Shown here piece by piece: positions 1 through 7,280 of a stretch of 17,250 bases of DNA (positions within the stretch are counted from its first letter, which is position 1; each line of letters begins with the position of its first letter). A program made the translations under genes and the position numbers. The DNA comes from an uncultured Phascolarctobacterium sp. (GTDB lineage: Bacteria; Bacillota; Negativicutes; Acidaminococcales; Acidaminococcaceae). The notes beneath the pieces are model-generated. The model saw only the letters and a list, made by a program, of their open reading frames with translations. It was not told the origin of the DNA and did not search any database. The stretch is taken from assembly GCA_900544885.1 (NCBI GenBank), contig UQWU01000039.1, positions 1 through 17,250 of the forward strand, in the 5' to 3' direction.

Positions 1-30
1 ATATTTTTTATATTTTTGTTCTATATTCAT
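1..30 (-). CDS. Partial CDS, first 10 codons of a third gene in the uptake operon
   Basis: An ATG at 30-28 opens a frame reading MNIEQKYKKY to the window edge. A GAGG Shine-Dalgarno (40-37) lies 6 bases upstream and overlaps the stop codon of the binding-protein gene, so the two are translationally linked. The basic N-terminus and the position after a periplasmic binding protein would suit the membrane permease of the same ABC importer (FecCD/BtuC family). That assignment is inferred from gene order only; 10 residues cannot identify the family. Confidence 0.6.
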   Translation of the reverse strand, partial: MNIEQKYKKY

Positions 31-38
31 TTCACACC

Positions 39-1121
39 TCAATAATTAAGCGGCATTACAGGATATGTATGTCCTGGTTTATATTCCAAATCTAAATATT
101 CTGTTACCCATTTTTTGAACACTGCTTCTGGATGTAAATCTGGTAAATATTCAGGATAAAGATATTTTGCTACATACAATACTCCTATTATTTTTGAAGC
201 ACCACAATGCGAGAAATAAGAAAGTTGAAAAATATCGTTATTCTTAATAGCTGTTATACCATCCCACCCTGGTCGTTTATATAAATCTTGTCTAATAAGC
301 TTCTGCTCTTTTAAAGAAGGCGGTTCACAAGAATATTTCCACCGCCTATCTGACATTTTAATAATAACATCTGGATTACGTAATACTACAGCTTCGGATA
401 CAATATGTCTTTCTACTGCATCTTCCATTATATTAATGCCACCAGTATATTTTACTAAACTATAAAAATAGCTTCCAGGCATAGTAGTAGCACCAGGACC
501 TCCACATTCAAAATAAACTTTTTTCTTTTGTTTCACTTTAGATAATTGTTTTATAACATAATTTAATTTTCCGCCAAAATAATCTACTATCTCCTTCGCT
601 CTTTTTTCTTTTCCAAATGCTTTACCTAAAGCTTGGCAATTAACAGAAAAGTTCTCTAAATTATGCGTATCTAAAACTATGACTTTGATACCGAATTTAG
701 AAAGTTTTTCTTGAGCATCATACCAACTCCCCTTATTAGAAATAATCAGTGCATCTGGTTTTAAAGCAATGACTTTTTCATAATTAATTACTATACTTTC
801 CCGTGAACAAATAAGTTGGTCTTTAGTAAATTTATTCTTAAACGCTGCATTATTCCATAAAATATTTTCATCAACACCAACAATTCTATCAAGACAACCT
901 AATGCAACTATCAGCTCTGTCATATCAGTATTATATGCATTAGCTACCGCTACTTTCTGTAATGGTTTATCTAAAACTATTTTTCTTCCTATTCCATCAT
1001 AAAACTCTATTTTTTGTGTAGTATCTATCATTTGTTTCATTTCAGGATGACATAAGCTTAAAGCAGTAAGGCCACATATTAATAGAAAAATTAATAAATA
1101 AGTTAATTTTTGCATTTTCAT
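39..1121 (-). CDS. Periplasmic binding protein of an ABC importer, BtuF/FepB family
   Basis: This 360-residue protein would capture a metal chelate or corrinoid in the periplasm and hand it to an ABC permease. An N-terminal hydrophobic segment (about residues 6-24) is a Sec signal. Cys24 is preceded by Leu-Ser-Leu, a poor lipobox, so lipidation is uncertain. The rest fits the two-lobed family (PF01497): an early segment beginning 'KIEFYDGIGRKIVL', 'ALKPDALI' in the N-lobe, and 'RPGWDGITAIKNNDIFQL' in the C-lobe, typical of siderophore/B12 binders. Start: ATG at 1121 with AAGGAA 8 bases upstream. It lies 62 bp after the TonB-dependent receptor gene, with a hairpin terminator between, and directly before a third gene. 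The cobalamin riboswitch heading the operon suggests a corrinoid ligand; haem or a siderophore cannot be excluded. GC is visibly lower than in the housekeeping genes. Confidence 0.85.
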   Translation of the reverse strand: MKMQKLTYLLIFLLICGLTALSLCHPEMKQMIDTTQKIEFYDGIGRKIVLDKPLQKVAVANAYNTDMTELIVALGCLDRIVGVDENILWNNAAFKNKFTKDQLICSRESIVINYEKVIALKPDALIISNKGSWYDAQEKLSKFGIKVIVLDTHNLENFSVNCQALGKAFGKEKRAKEIVDYFGGKLNYVIKQLSKVKQKKKVYFECGGPGATTMPGSYFYSLVKYTGGINIMEDAVERHIVSEAVVLRNPDVIIKMSDRRWKYSCEPPSLKEQKLIRQDLYKRPGWDGITAIKNNDIFQLSYFSHCGASKIIGVLYVAKYLYPEYLPDLHPEAVFKKWVTEYLDLEYKPGHTYPVMPLNY

Positions 1122-1141
1122 AAAATTAGTTCCTTAAAATT

Positions 1142-1175
1142 AAAATAGGAGAAGCTGTAGCGCTTCTCCTATTTT
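1142..1175 (-). terminator. Intergenic hairpin terminator/attenuator between receptor and binding-protein genes
   Basis: A perfect 14-bp inverted repeat (1142-1155 with 1162-1175) encloses a 6-base loop. Read on the minus strand it is followed by TTTTAATTTTAAGG, so it can act as a Rho-independent terminator after the receptor gene. No promoter is visible between it and the binding-protein gene, so partial read-through is the likely arrangement. Confidence 0.75.
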
Positions 1176-1183
1176 TAACGATA

Positions 1184-3340
1184 TCATAAATCAAATTGAG
1201 CAGATAACATAAATGTACGAGGATTAGCCAAAGAAAGATAATTAGTACCAGATTGAGCCTGCCAATAATCTTTATCAAACAAATTATAGCACATAGCGTT
1301 AAAGGTTACAGGTACATTATTTACCTTAGTCTTATATTTTAACCCTAAATCAAATGTTAAATAAGAAGGTACTTTTAAAGCTCCATTATTAATTTCAGAA
1401 CTTCCATTATAAACAGCTCTGCTAATAACAGAAAAATCGTCATCAGCATTATATTCTAATCCTAAAACACCATTCCATTTAGATGCACCGGAAATTCTAT
1501 AACCATCATACTTGCCGCCAGTAGTTTTATTATGAACTGCATCTAAATACATAATACCACCCATAACATTCCATTTATCAGCTAATTTGCCATTAACAGA
1601 AGCTTCTACACCTTTGTATTCATCTTCCGCATTCTGCAAACAATACAGCTTACCATTGATTTCTTCATCCATAGTACCTGCTTGTTTAATATCAAATAAA
1701 CTTAAAGAGGTCAGCAATCCTGCATTTTCATATTTAACACCAATTTCATTTTGCTTAGTTTTAGCAGGATCTAAAATAGCACCTTTATTGCCAGTATATT
1801 TATCGTTAGTAACGGCAGAACCGCCACCAAAACTTTCAGTATGGCTAGCATATAAAGAAATATTTTCAGTAGGTTTATAAATAAAACCGGCAACAGGAGA
1901 AGTACCGCTGCTTCCAAAAGAATCTTTTGCAGAGCCGTCAGATTTATATGTTTCAACAGAAGAATGTTGGTTATGTACACCAAGCATTAATTGCGCTTTA
2001 CCATATTCTAATGTATCAACTAAAGCAACACCCCAATATTGATTATAACTGTTTTTAGAATAAGTATTTTTTCCTAAATCAGGTTTGAAATTATCTAAGC
2101 GGCCTTCATAGATATTACCTGCATATGCAACAGGTTTTTTACCACTACCATTCCATTGCGTGGACCAACTTTTATCTACAGAAAGTACTATATTATTTTT
2201 TACAGCACCAATATAAGTTTCGCCTTTAATACCTGCTTCCGCATAATAATTCGTTAATGCCATCGGGCCATCTCTATCAACAGATTCAAAGTCACCAGCA
2301 TCATTAATTACTTTATATGGTTCACTTGCACGACCAGTAATATTTCTAAACAAATCATATCTAGAAAAACCGCCATTAACAAAAGCTGTCCATTCCTCAT
2401 TTAATTTTTGCTCATGATTTAAAACAGCCATCCATCTATCTAAAGTTGCACCTTGTCCGTCATAAGCATAATTCATCTTATTGCTAGGAGCTGTAGGTAA
2501 ATTTTTTACATTAGGTGTGAATTGGAACCAGCGCATAGAATTATCTAACTTAGAATAGCTATATCCACCAAACAAATTAGTTTTACTATTTTCATCATGA
2601 TGATCTATATTAATAAAAACATCACGATTAGTCAGTTTTTCATTTACACCACTTAATTCTTTACCTTGGGTATTTTCCGCATTAATACGTATACCCCATT
2701 CATCATTACGGCCAAATCTTCTACTTACATCAAGTCTTTCACCAAAAGAAGAATCACCTGAAAAAGTTTGTGTATATCTAGTAATATCCTCATCACCAGC
2801 ACGTTTAGTATACATATTAACTAAACCACCTGCAGATTGACGAGTAGTTGTACCATTAAAGCTCATTGCCGGTCCAGAAATAATTTCTACACGTTCAGCA
2901 AAATCAGTAGGAATTGTTGATTGAGTAAACATACCTGGAACACCATTTACATAAAGGTTATATCCGGTCATTTTTAAACCACGAATAGAAAAGTCGTTAT
3001 AGAGAGTATAACTACTACTTTTTACAGAAGGAGTATTTACTAAAACACCTGTTAACTGTGCACTAGGATCATTAAAAGTTTTAATTGTTTTTTCTGAAAA
3101 ACTGGTTTGAGTAAAAGGTACATCCATAACATCCTTGTTTCCTAAACGTCCCATATTACCTTCACGCGATACAAAACCGCCAGGTAAAGAATCTCTTTGT
3201 GCTTCTACTAACATAGTATCCAAGGCAAAGGTCATTGGTTCCTTAGAACTATTTTCTGCAGCATTTGCACTTACTACAAACCCTGTGCTAGCAATAGATA
3301 ATAATATTGCTAATGCTAACTTTGTTTTTGCATGATTCAT
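1184..3340 (-). CDS. TonB-dependent outer-membrane receptor, probable corrinoid (B12) uptake
   Basis: This outer-membrane beta-barrel receptor imports a large chelate using TonB energy. The ATG at 3340 is chosen over one two codons upstream (3346): AGGGAG (3354-3349) is 8 bases from the former and only 2 from the latter. That gives 718 residues. A Sec signal peptide ends near residue 27 (VVSANA/A). A TonB-box-like stretch 'DTMLVEAQR' lies at 41-49. The plug domain spans about 65-185, with FSIRG (117-121) and VEIISGP (151-157). The remainder alternates aromatic and polar residues like a 22-strand barrel. Overall it resembles the siderophore-receptor branch (FhuA/FecA-like) more than the shorter E. 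coli BtuB. The chain ends in Leu, with Phe two residues earlier, rather than in the usual terminal aromatic residue. The upstream cobalamin riboswitch argues for a corrinoid ligand. Confidence 0.92.
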   Translation of the reverse strand: MNHAKTKLALAILLSIASTGFVVSANAAENSSKEPMTFALDTMLVEAQRDSLPGGFVSREGNMGRLGNKDVMDVPFTQTSFSEKTIKTFNDPSAQLTGVLVNTPSVKSSSYTLYNDFSIRGLKMTGYNLYVNGVPGMFTQSTIPTDFAERVEIISGPAMSFNGTTTRQSAGGLVNMYTKRAGDEDITRYTQTFSGDSSFGERLDVSRRFGRNDEWGIRINAENTQGKELSGVNEKLTNRDVFINIDHHDENSKTNLFGGYSYSKLDNSMRWFQFTPNVKNLPTAPSNKMNYAYDGQGATLDRWMAVLNHEQKLNEEWTAFVNGGFSRYDLFRNITGRASEPYKVINDAGDFESVDRDGPMALTNYYAEAGIKGETYIGAVKNNIVLSVDKSWSTQWNGSGKKPVAYAGNIYEGRLDNFKPDLGKNTYSKNSYNQYWGVALVDTLEYGKAQLMLGVHNQHSSVETYKSDGSAKDSFGSSGTSPVAGFIYKPTENISLYASHTESFGGGSAVTNDKYTGNKGAILDPAKTKQNEIGVKYENAGLLTSLSLFDIKQAGTMDEEINGKLYCLQNAEDEYKGVEASVNGKLADKWNVMGGIMYLDAVHNKTTGGKYDGYRISGASKWNGVLGLEYNADDDFSVISRAVYNGSSEINNGALKVPSYLTFDLGLKYKTKVNNVPVTFNAMCYNLFDKDYWQAQSGTNYLSLANPRTFMLSAQFDL

Positions 3341-3375
3341 TAACATAACTCCCTTTATTAAATTTAATTTTTATA

Positions 3376-3432
3376 TTTTCAATATCTTACTAAAACAATA
3401 TTGAAAAATAACATAAGAATATTAAAATATTC
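3376..3432 (-). other. Two AT-rich hairpins in the receptor leader
   Basis: Two perfect inverted repeats lie between the riboswitch terminator and the receptor start: 3376-3385 with 3398-3407 (10 bp), and 3417-3423 with 3426-3432 (7 bp, 2-base loop). They are all A/T apart from one or two pairs and may simply reflect base composition. No function is assigned. Confidence 0.35.
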
Positions 3433-3435
3433 TCT

Positions 3436-3472
3436 AAAATAAAATAACCTTCCTACTTAAACAGTAGAAAGG
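3436..3472 (-). terminator. Rho-independent terminator, expression platform of the cobalamin riboswitch
   Basis: On the minus strand a 10-bp stem with one G-U pair (3472-3463 with 3457-3448, loop of 5) is followed by TTATTTTATTTT. It begins 8 bases after the predicted closing helix of the riboswitch aptamer. Ligand binding would therefore be expected to allow termination before the receptor gene. Confidence 0.8.
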
Positions 3473-3479
3473 CACACTT

Positions 3480-3678
3480 ATACTCAGTCTAAGGCGCTTT
3501 CCTGTCCATCGCAGGCATTACAGCGTTATATTCAGGCAGTTCTTCTGGCTCTGCTTCATAGCAACCCTCGCCTTCCCAGATTTTCCAGTGACATAATGAA
3601 GGTTGCTCTACATTACAGTTGCGGGACAGCATAGGCTTTAAACCTATTTATCTATTAAGTATTTATACACCTGAGTAT
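3480..3678 (-). ncRNA. Cobalamin riboswitch aptamer (divergent 5' core)
   Basis: Read on the minus strand the leader contains the hallmark blocks of the cobalamin riboswitch (RF00174) in order: AGGTG near the 5' end, CTGTCCCGCAACTGTAA, a TCACTGG...GGGAAGGCG block flanked by the pairing arms AGCAACC/GGTTGCT, and the B12 box AGCCAGAAGAACTGCCTG (3550-3533; consensus AGYCAGGAGACCTGCC). The ends close by a P1 helix, ATACTCA (3678-3672) with TGAGTAT (3486-3480). The segment that should read AGGGAA then GGTGAAAATCC is instead AGATAA then AGGTTTAAAGCCT, so the P4/P5 part is unusual. It sits between a perfect promoter and a terminator, ahead of the receptor gene. It represses transport genes when corrinoid is abundant in characterised cases. 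Confidence 0.9.
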
Positions 3679-3724
3679 ATTTACTTTATATTGTTTATTT
3701 TTAATGATATCAATTATCGTTTAA

Positions 3725-3753
3725 ATTATATTCTCTATGTATATTTATGTCAA
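3725..3753 (-). promoter_or_regulatory. Sigma-A promoter of the riboswitch/receptor operon
   Basis: On the minus strand TTGACA (3753-3748), a 17-base spacer and TATAAT (3730-3725) match the consensus exactly. The predicted start near 3718 gives a leader of about 375 bases containing the riboswitch and its terminator. Confidence 0.9.
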
Positions 3754-3793
3754 GTTTTTATTTTTATAATTAGCATTAAATTTATTTGCATAC

Positions 3794-3830
3794 AAAAAAA
3801 TACCTGCTCCCAACGGAACAGGTATTTTTT
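3794..3830 (-). terminator. Terminator after the CorC-family gene
   Basis: A 12-bp inverted repeat (3795-3806 with 3819-3830) has A and T runs on both sides, so it works on the minus strand after the gene ending at 3846 and could also stop plus-strand transcripts. It isolates that gene from the divergent-looking but same-strand riboswitch promoter. Confidence 0.85.
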
Positions 3831-3845
3831 GTAGAACTCTTTAGA

Positions 3846-5198
3846 TTATTGTACGCTTTCTAAATGCTCTTCCTGCAATTCTTCATGCAGATTTGCCGGC
3901 TCATGGAGAAGTTGAATTTTTACACGTGTAATACGCATTTTATCAATTTCTTCAACCATAAATTCAGCCGCAGCAGTTTTCAGCTTCTGACCAACCTTAG
4001 GTGGATAATCAAGCTGTGCATAGACCCAACCGCCTATAGTATCGCAGTTTTCAGTATCTAGCTCCAACTCAAAATAATCATTAACATCTTCTAAAAGCAT
4101 TTTACCATCAACAGAATAAGTCTTTTTACCTTTTTCTTCTACTTCTGGACGTTCTTCGTCAAATTCATCCTGAATTTCACCAACGATTTCTTCCAAAATA
4201 TCTTCGACAGTAACCATACCAGCAGTACCGCCATATTCATCAATCAAGACAGCAATCTGACTACGGTGCTTTTGTAATGTTTTCAATAACTTGCTTAACG
4301 GTAAAGATTCCGGCACCAGCAGCACATCACGTGCCAATTCACGTAAATCGGGCTTTTCGCCGGAGTTTAAGACACGCAGTAAATCCTTAATGTGCAGGAA
4401 ACCTATAATATGGTCTTTATCCTCCTCACAAATCGGATAACGTGTCAAGCGTTCGTCTAGAGCAGTTTTAATATTCTCCTCTAAAGAATCTTCCAGATAC
4501 AGACAGATCATATCAGTACGTGGTACCATAATATCACTGGCACGTCGATCAGAAAAATCAAAAACATTATCTAGATAGGTCAGCTCTGTTTTATCAATAT
4601 AACCATGCTTATGACTTTCTTCCATCAGAATACGGATTTCATCCTCATTATGCGCCTCTTCCGCTTCACTAGCAGCGTCAATACCCATACGGTGCAGAAT
4701 CCAGTTCGCTATGTGGTTTAAGAACCATACAGCAGGATACATCAACTTGTCAAACATTAGCAAAGGCCATGCTACGAACAGCACGATTTGCTCAGTCTTT
4801 TGGATAGATAATGATTTAGGCACTAATTCACCCATAACAATATGTAAAGCGGTGATAACAGAAAAGCCTAAAACAAAGGCCACGGTATGCTCCATTTGCG
4901 GAGAAAGATTTAAAATTTGAAAAATAGGATGTAGGATTTGTGCCACAGTAGGCTCACCGATCCAACCTAAGCCCAGAGAAGCAATAGTAATACCCAACTG
5001 AGTTACGGACAAGAACGCATCCAGATGTTCGGTAACCTTTTTTGCATGTACAGCCTGCTTATTACCTTCTTTAATTAACGCATCAAGACGTGAAGGACGG
5101 ACTTTAACGATGGAAAATTCCGAAGCCACGAAAAAACCATTCAAAAGTACTAAAAATAAAACAATTACAACGTTTAACAGGATTATAAGATAGTCCAA
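3846..5198 (-). CDS. CNNM/CBS/CorC-domain inner-membrane protein (HlyC/CorC family, Mg2+/Co2+ homeostasis)
   Basis: At 450 residues it has the full family layout. A CNNM (DUF21) transmembrane domain occupies about 1-195, with the 'NGFFVASEFSIVKVR' segment at 20-34 and 'TQLGITIASLGLGWIGEP' at 66-83. Two CBS domains follow (about 220-280 and 285-345, the latter with 'EYGGTAGMVTVEDILEEIVGEI'), then a CorC_HlyC domain (about 355-430). Family members are implicated in Mg2+ or divalent-metal export or homeostasis at the inner membrane; the older 'hemolysin' name is unsupported. The start is TTG (5198), giving the usual short N-terminus, but no Shine-Dalgarno adjoins it. A strong GGAGGTGA lies about 40 bases upstream and the TTG sits in a run of seven T. 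It appears monocistronic. Confidence 0.92.
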   Translation of the reverse strand: MDYLIILLNVVIVLFLVLLNGFFVASEFSIVKVRPSRLDALIKEGNKQAVHAKKVTEHLDAFLSVTQLGITIASLGLGWIGEPTVAQILHPIFQILNLSPQMEHTVAFVLGFSVITALHIVMGELVPKSLSIQKTEQIVLFVAWPLLMFDKLMYPAVWFLNHIANWILHRMGIDAASEAEEAHNEDEIRILMEESHKHGYIDKTELTYLDNVFDFSDRRASDIMVPRTDMICLYLEDSLEENIKTALDERLTRYPICEEDKDHIIGFLHIKDLLRVLNSGEKPDLRELARDVLLVPESLPLSKLLKTLQKHRSQIAVLIDEYGGTAGMVTVEDILEEIVGEIQDEFDEERPEVEEKGKKTYSVDGKMLLEDVNDYFELELDTENCDTIGGWVYAQLDYPPKVGQKLKTAAAEFMVEEIDKMRITRVKIQLLHEPANLHEELQEEHLESVQ

Positions 5199-5237
5199 AA
5201 AAATCTGTTTCTTTATCAGTAGACAAAGAAAACAGGT

Positions 5238-5294
5238 TCACCTCCATATATAAATATATTTTCTTTATTTTACCATAGCTTTAGTAATTTTCAA
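5238..5294 (-). promoter_or_regulatory. Candidate promoter and strong Shine-Dalgarno of the CorC-family gene
   Basis: On the minus strand TTGAAA (5294-5289), a 16-base spacer and TAAAAT (5272-5267, preceded by TGG) form a plausible promoter. The leader carries GGAGGTGA (5245-5238), which is not at translation-initiation distance from the annotated TTG at 5198. Confidence 0.5.
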
Positions 5295-5383
5295 AATAAT
5301 ATTTTATTAAAGGCTCAAAATTAATAAATATTTTACTTATCTCATTAACAGCGATAATGAACCTTTGAAAATAATTTTATATA

Positions 5384-5414
5384 ATAAAAAAGACTTCCCA
5401 CTCAAGGAAGTCTT
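5384..5414 (-). terminator. Terminator of the tRNA operon
   Basis: A 9-bp stem AAGACTTCC/GGAAGTCTT (5414-5406 with 5398-5390) with a 7-base loop is followed on the minus strand by TTTTTTATTAT. It lies just after the last tRNA. Confidence 0.88.
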
Positions 5415-5424
5415 AAATTACAAT

Positions 5425-5501
5425 TGGTGGCGGCGCACGGATTCGAACCGCGGACACTGCGGGTATGAACCGCATGCTCTAGCCAACTGAGCTACGCCGC
5501 C
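5425..5501 (-). tRNA. tRNA-Met (CAT), elongator
   Basis: A 77-base cloverleaf on the minus strand has a GGCGGCG/CGCCGCC acceptor, an encoded CCA (5427-5425) and the anticodon stem TGCGG/CCGCA around TTCATAC, giving anticodon CAT. A normal G1-C72 pair and the absence of three G-C pairs next to the anticodon loop mark it as the elongator species. It is last in the four-tRNA operon. Confidence 0.93.
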
Positions 5502-5505
5502 AATT

Positions 5506-5581
5506 TGGAGCTGATGACCAGGATTGAACTGGTGACCTTATCCTTACCAAGGATACGCTCTGCCGACTGAGCTACATCAGC
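5506..5581 (-). tRNA. tRNA-Thr (GGT)
   Basis: A 76-base cloverleaf on the minus strand has acceptor GCTGATG/CATCAGC, discriminator base T, an encoded CCA and anticodon stem TATCC/GGATA around TTGGTAA, giving anticodon GGT. Both the anticodon and the discriminator base match the thrS T-box in this window. Confidence 0.94.
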
Positions 5582-5590
5582 ATATTAAGT

Positions 5591-5666
<76 letters not shown>

Positions 5667-5674
5667 ATGATAGT

Positions 5675-5759
5675 TGGTGGATAGGGTTGGATTCGAACCA
5701 ACGAAGCGAAACGCGGCAGATTTACAGTCTGCTCCCTTTAGCCACTCGGGAACCCATCC
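5675..5759 (-). tRNA. tRNA-Tyr (GTA)
   Basis: An 85-base class II tRNA on the minus strand has acceptor GGATGGG/CCTATCC (one G-T wobble), an encoded CCA, anticodon loop CTGTAAA (GTA) and a long variable arm. It is first in the tRNA operon. Confidence 0.94.
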
Positions 5760-5774
5760 ATAGGCAACAAATAT

Positions 5775-5804
5775 ATTATAGTCGATATATGCCTATTTTG
5801 TCAA
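5775..5804 (-). promoter_or_regulatory. Promoter of the Tyr-fMet-Thr-Met tRNA operon
   Basis: TTGACA (5804-5799), an 18-base spacer and TATAAT (5780-5775) on the minus strand match the consensus hexamers exactly. The boxes lie just upstream of tRNA-Tyr and after the stop of the methyltransferase gene. Confidence 0.9.
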
Positions 5805-5822
5805 CACTTTTCTTAAATTTTT

Positions 5823-6605
5823 TTAAATTTTTCTGCGTAAAGCTTCAAACATCACAATACCGGCAGCCATAGCTACATTTAAGGATTCTGCCCGACCGGC
5901 CATCGGTATATAAACACGCTTATCAGCAGCCTGCAGTAAGGTATCACTGACTCCATTAGCTTCATTACCCATTACGAAAGCAAGACGGCCATCTAAATCA
6001 GCCTTATACAGATTATCAGCACCATCTAAACAGGTTACTAAAAGTTCATAACCGGCATTTTTAGCATTCTTAATAAAGTCACCTTCATCAAGACCGGCAA
6101 TAACAGGCAGATGGAATAAAGAACCCATGGAGGAACGCACTGTTTTCGGTGCGTAAATATCCACACAGCCTTTTAACAACACTAAGCCACCGATACCTGC
6201 TGCATCCGCAGTGCGCAGCATAGTACCTAAATTACCTGGATCGCCAATTCTGTCTAAAACCAGCAGCATTTTGCCACCTGTCAGTAGATTTTCCAAAGAA
6301 TTGTTCTGCATACGACATACAGCAATAATACCTTGAGGTGTTTCGGTATCAGCAATTTTCTTCATGACATTCTCAGTGACACAGACCAATTTAATCTGCT
6401 GCTCTGCTGCTTTCTCTAGAACGCTACGGGTTCTGTCATCCTCTACAGCAGTATAAAAAATCGTTTCCACTGCAGAGTAGTTAACAGCTTCTTCAACAGT
6501 GCGTAATCCTTCTGCTAAGAACAAGCCCTTCTGCTGACGATATTTCTTTTGTTTCAATTCCGCAGCAGCCTTTACCAACGGGTTCTGTAAACCAGTTACT
6601 TCCAT
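5823..6605 (-). CDS. TrmH/SpoU-family RNA 2'-O-methyltransferase (YsgA-like)
   Basis: A probable rRNA 2'-O-ribose methyltransferase of the knotted SPOUT fold; the exact target is not known from sequence. An N-terminal substrate-binding domain (about 1-100, with 'GLFLAEGLRTVEEAV') precedes the SpoU domain. Motif 1 is 'NLGTMLRTADA' (125-135), motif 2 'VMGNEANGV' (211-219) and motif 3 'IPMAGRAESLNVAMAAG' (233-249), including Asn125, Arg131, Glu215 and Asn243. All expected catalytic and cofactor elements are present at 260 residues. Start: ATG at 6605, whose A is shared with the TGA of ktrA (TGATG), implying coupled translation. The TTG one codon upstream is an alternative, 7 bases from GGAG. In B. 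subtilis a homologue, ysgA, follows rplT; here the ktr pair intervenes. Confidence 0.92.
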   Translation of the reverse strand: MEVTGLQNPLVKAAAELKQKKYRQQKGLFLAEGLRTVEEAVNYSAVETIFYTAVEDDRTRSVLEKAAEQQIKLVCVTENVMKKIADTETPQGIIAVCRMQNNSLENLLTGGKMLLVLDRIGDPGNLGTMLRTADAAGIGGLVLLKGCVDIYAPKTVRSSMGSLFHLPVIAGLDEGDFIKNAKNAGYELLVTCLDGADNLYKADLDGRLAFVMGNEANGVSDTLLQAADKRVYIPMAGRAESLNVAMAAGIVMFEALRRKI

Positions 6606-7267
6606 CAAAATTCTACTCCCATTCTCTTAACGCCTTCATGTGTACCTAAAATAATAATCTCATCCCCTGGCTGAAATACCTCATGTGCTTTCGGGTTAAC
6701 CAAAGTATCCTTACCACGTTTAATAGCTACCACGTTAACATCGTAACGGCGGCGTAAATCTGCTTCAATCAAATTCTTACCGACAAATTCCAACGGGCAG
6801 GCCAAACTCATAACACTGATAGCACTGGACAATTCAATATAATCGACGATGCTGCTGGAAACTATGTTATGCGCTACACGTTCGCCCATATCCTTTTCTG
6901 CAAAAACTACTTTATCTGCACCTAATTTATTTAACATAGCTCCATGCAACTCATTCATTGCCTTGCTGACAACCATGGGCACCCCCATTTCCTTCAGCAA
7001 CATAGTACACATCATATTGCCCTCTACATTACCTATGGAAACAATAGCTACATCAATATCATCAATAGTTAAAGCTTGTAGCGTTCTTCTATCAGAAGCA
7101 TCACCGCAAACTACATAAGTCAAATCACCGCTTGCTTCTTCAACTACATTTTCATCGCTATCTACAGCAAAAACATCATAGCCCATATTCTGTAAGGTTT
7201 TAGCAACGCTAATACCGAATAAGCCTAAGCCTGCTACCAAAAACTGTTTACGTTTATTATCTCTCAT
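6605..7267 (-). CDS. ktrA: KtrA/TrkA-type RCK regulatory subunit of a K+ channel
   Basis: This 220-residue cytoplasmic protein forms the octameric ring that gates the KtrB pore in response to ATP/ADP and, in Firmicutes, often c-di-AMP. The RCK_N Rossmann fold starts with GLGLFG (13-18) and has the acidic end of beta-2 at VDSD (35-38). An RCK_C (TrkA-C) domain fills the C-terminus (about 140-220, with 'PGDEIIILG'). Size and single-RCK layout fit KtrA rather than the two-module E. coli TrkA. The ATG at 7267 has AGAGG about 8 bases upstream. It follows ktrB by 13 bases and overlaps the methyltransferase gene by one base, so the three form one operon. Confidence 0.94.
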   Translation of the reverse strand: MRDNKRKQFLVAGLGLFGISVAKTLQNMGYDVFAVDSDENVVEEASGDLTYVVCGDASDRRTLQALTIDDIDVAIVSIGNVEGNMMCTMLLKEMGVPMVVSKAMNELHGAMLNKLGADKVVFAEKDMGERVAHNIVSSSIVDYIELSSAISVMSLACPLEFVGKNLIEADLRRRYDVNVVAIKRGKDTLVNPKAHEVFQPGDEIIILGTHEGVKRMGVEF

Positions 7268-7280
7268 TATCTTACCTCTT

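Noticed and set aside
39..1121. Lipoprotein status of the binding protein through Cys24
   Set aside because: The residues before Cys24 (Leu-Ser-Leu) do not make a good lipobox. A cleaved or retained Sec signal is equally possible.
3619..3834. Plus-strand 71-codon frame
   Set aside because: It overlaps the riboswitch 5' end, the consensus promoter and a terminator, and is composed of AT-rich Ile/Tyr/Phe codons.
5300..5380. Loose inverted repeat (AAAGG.../...CCTTT) between the CorC-family gene and the tRNA terminator
   Set aside because: Pairing is short and interrupted in AT-rich DNA, with no associated gene or tail.
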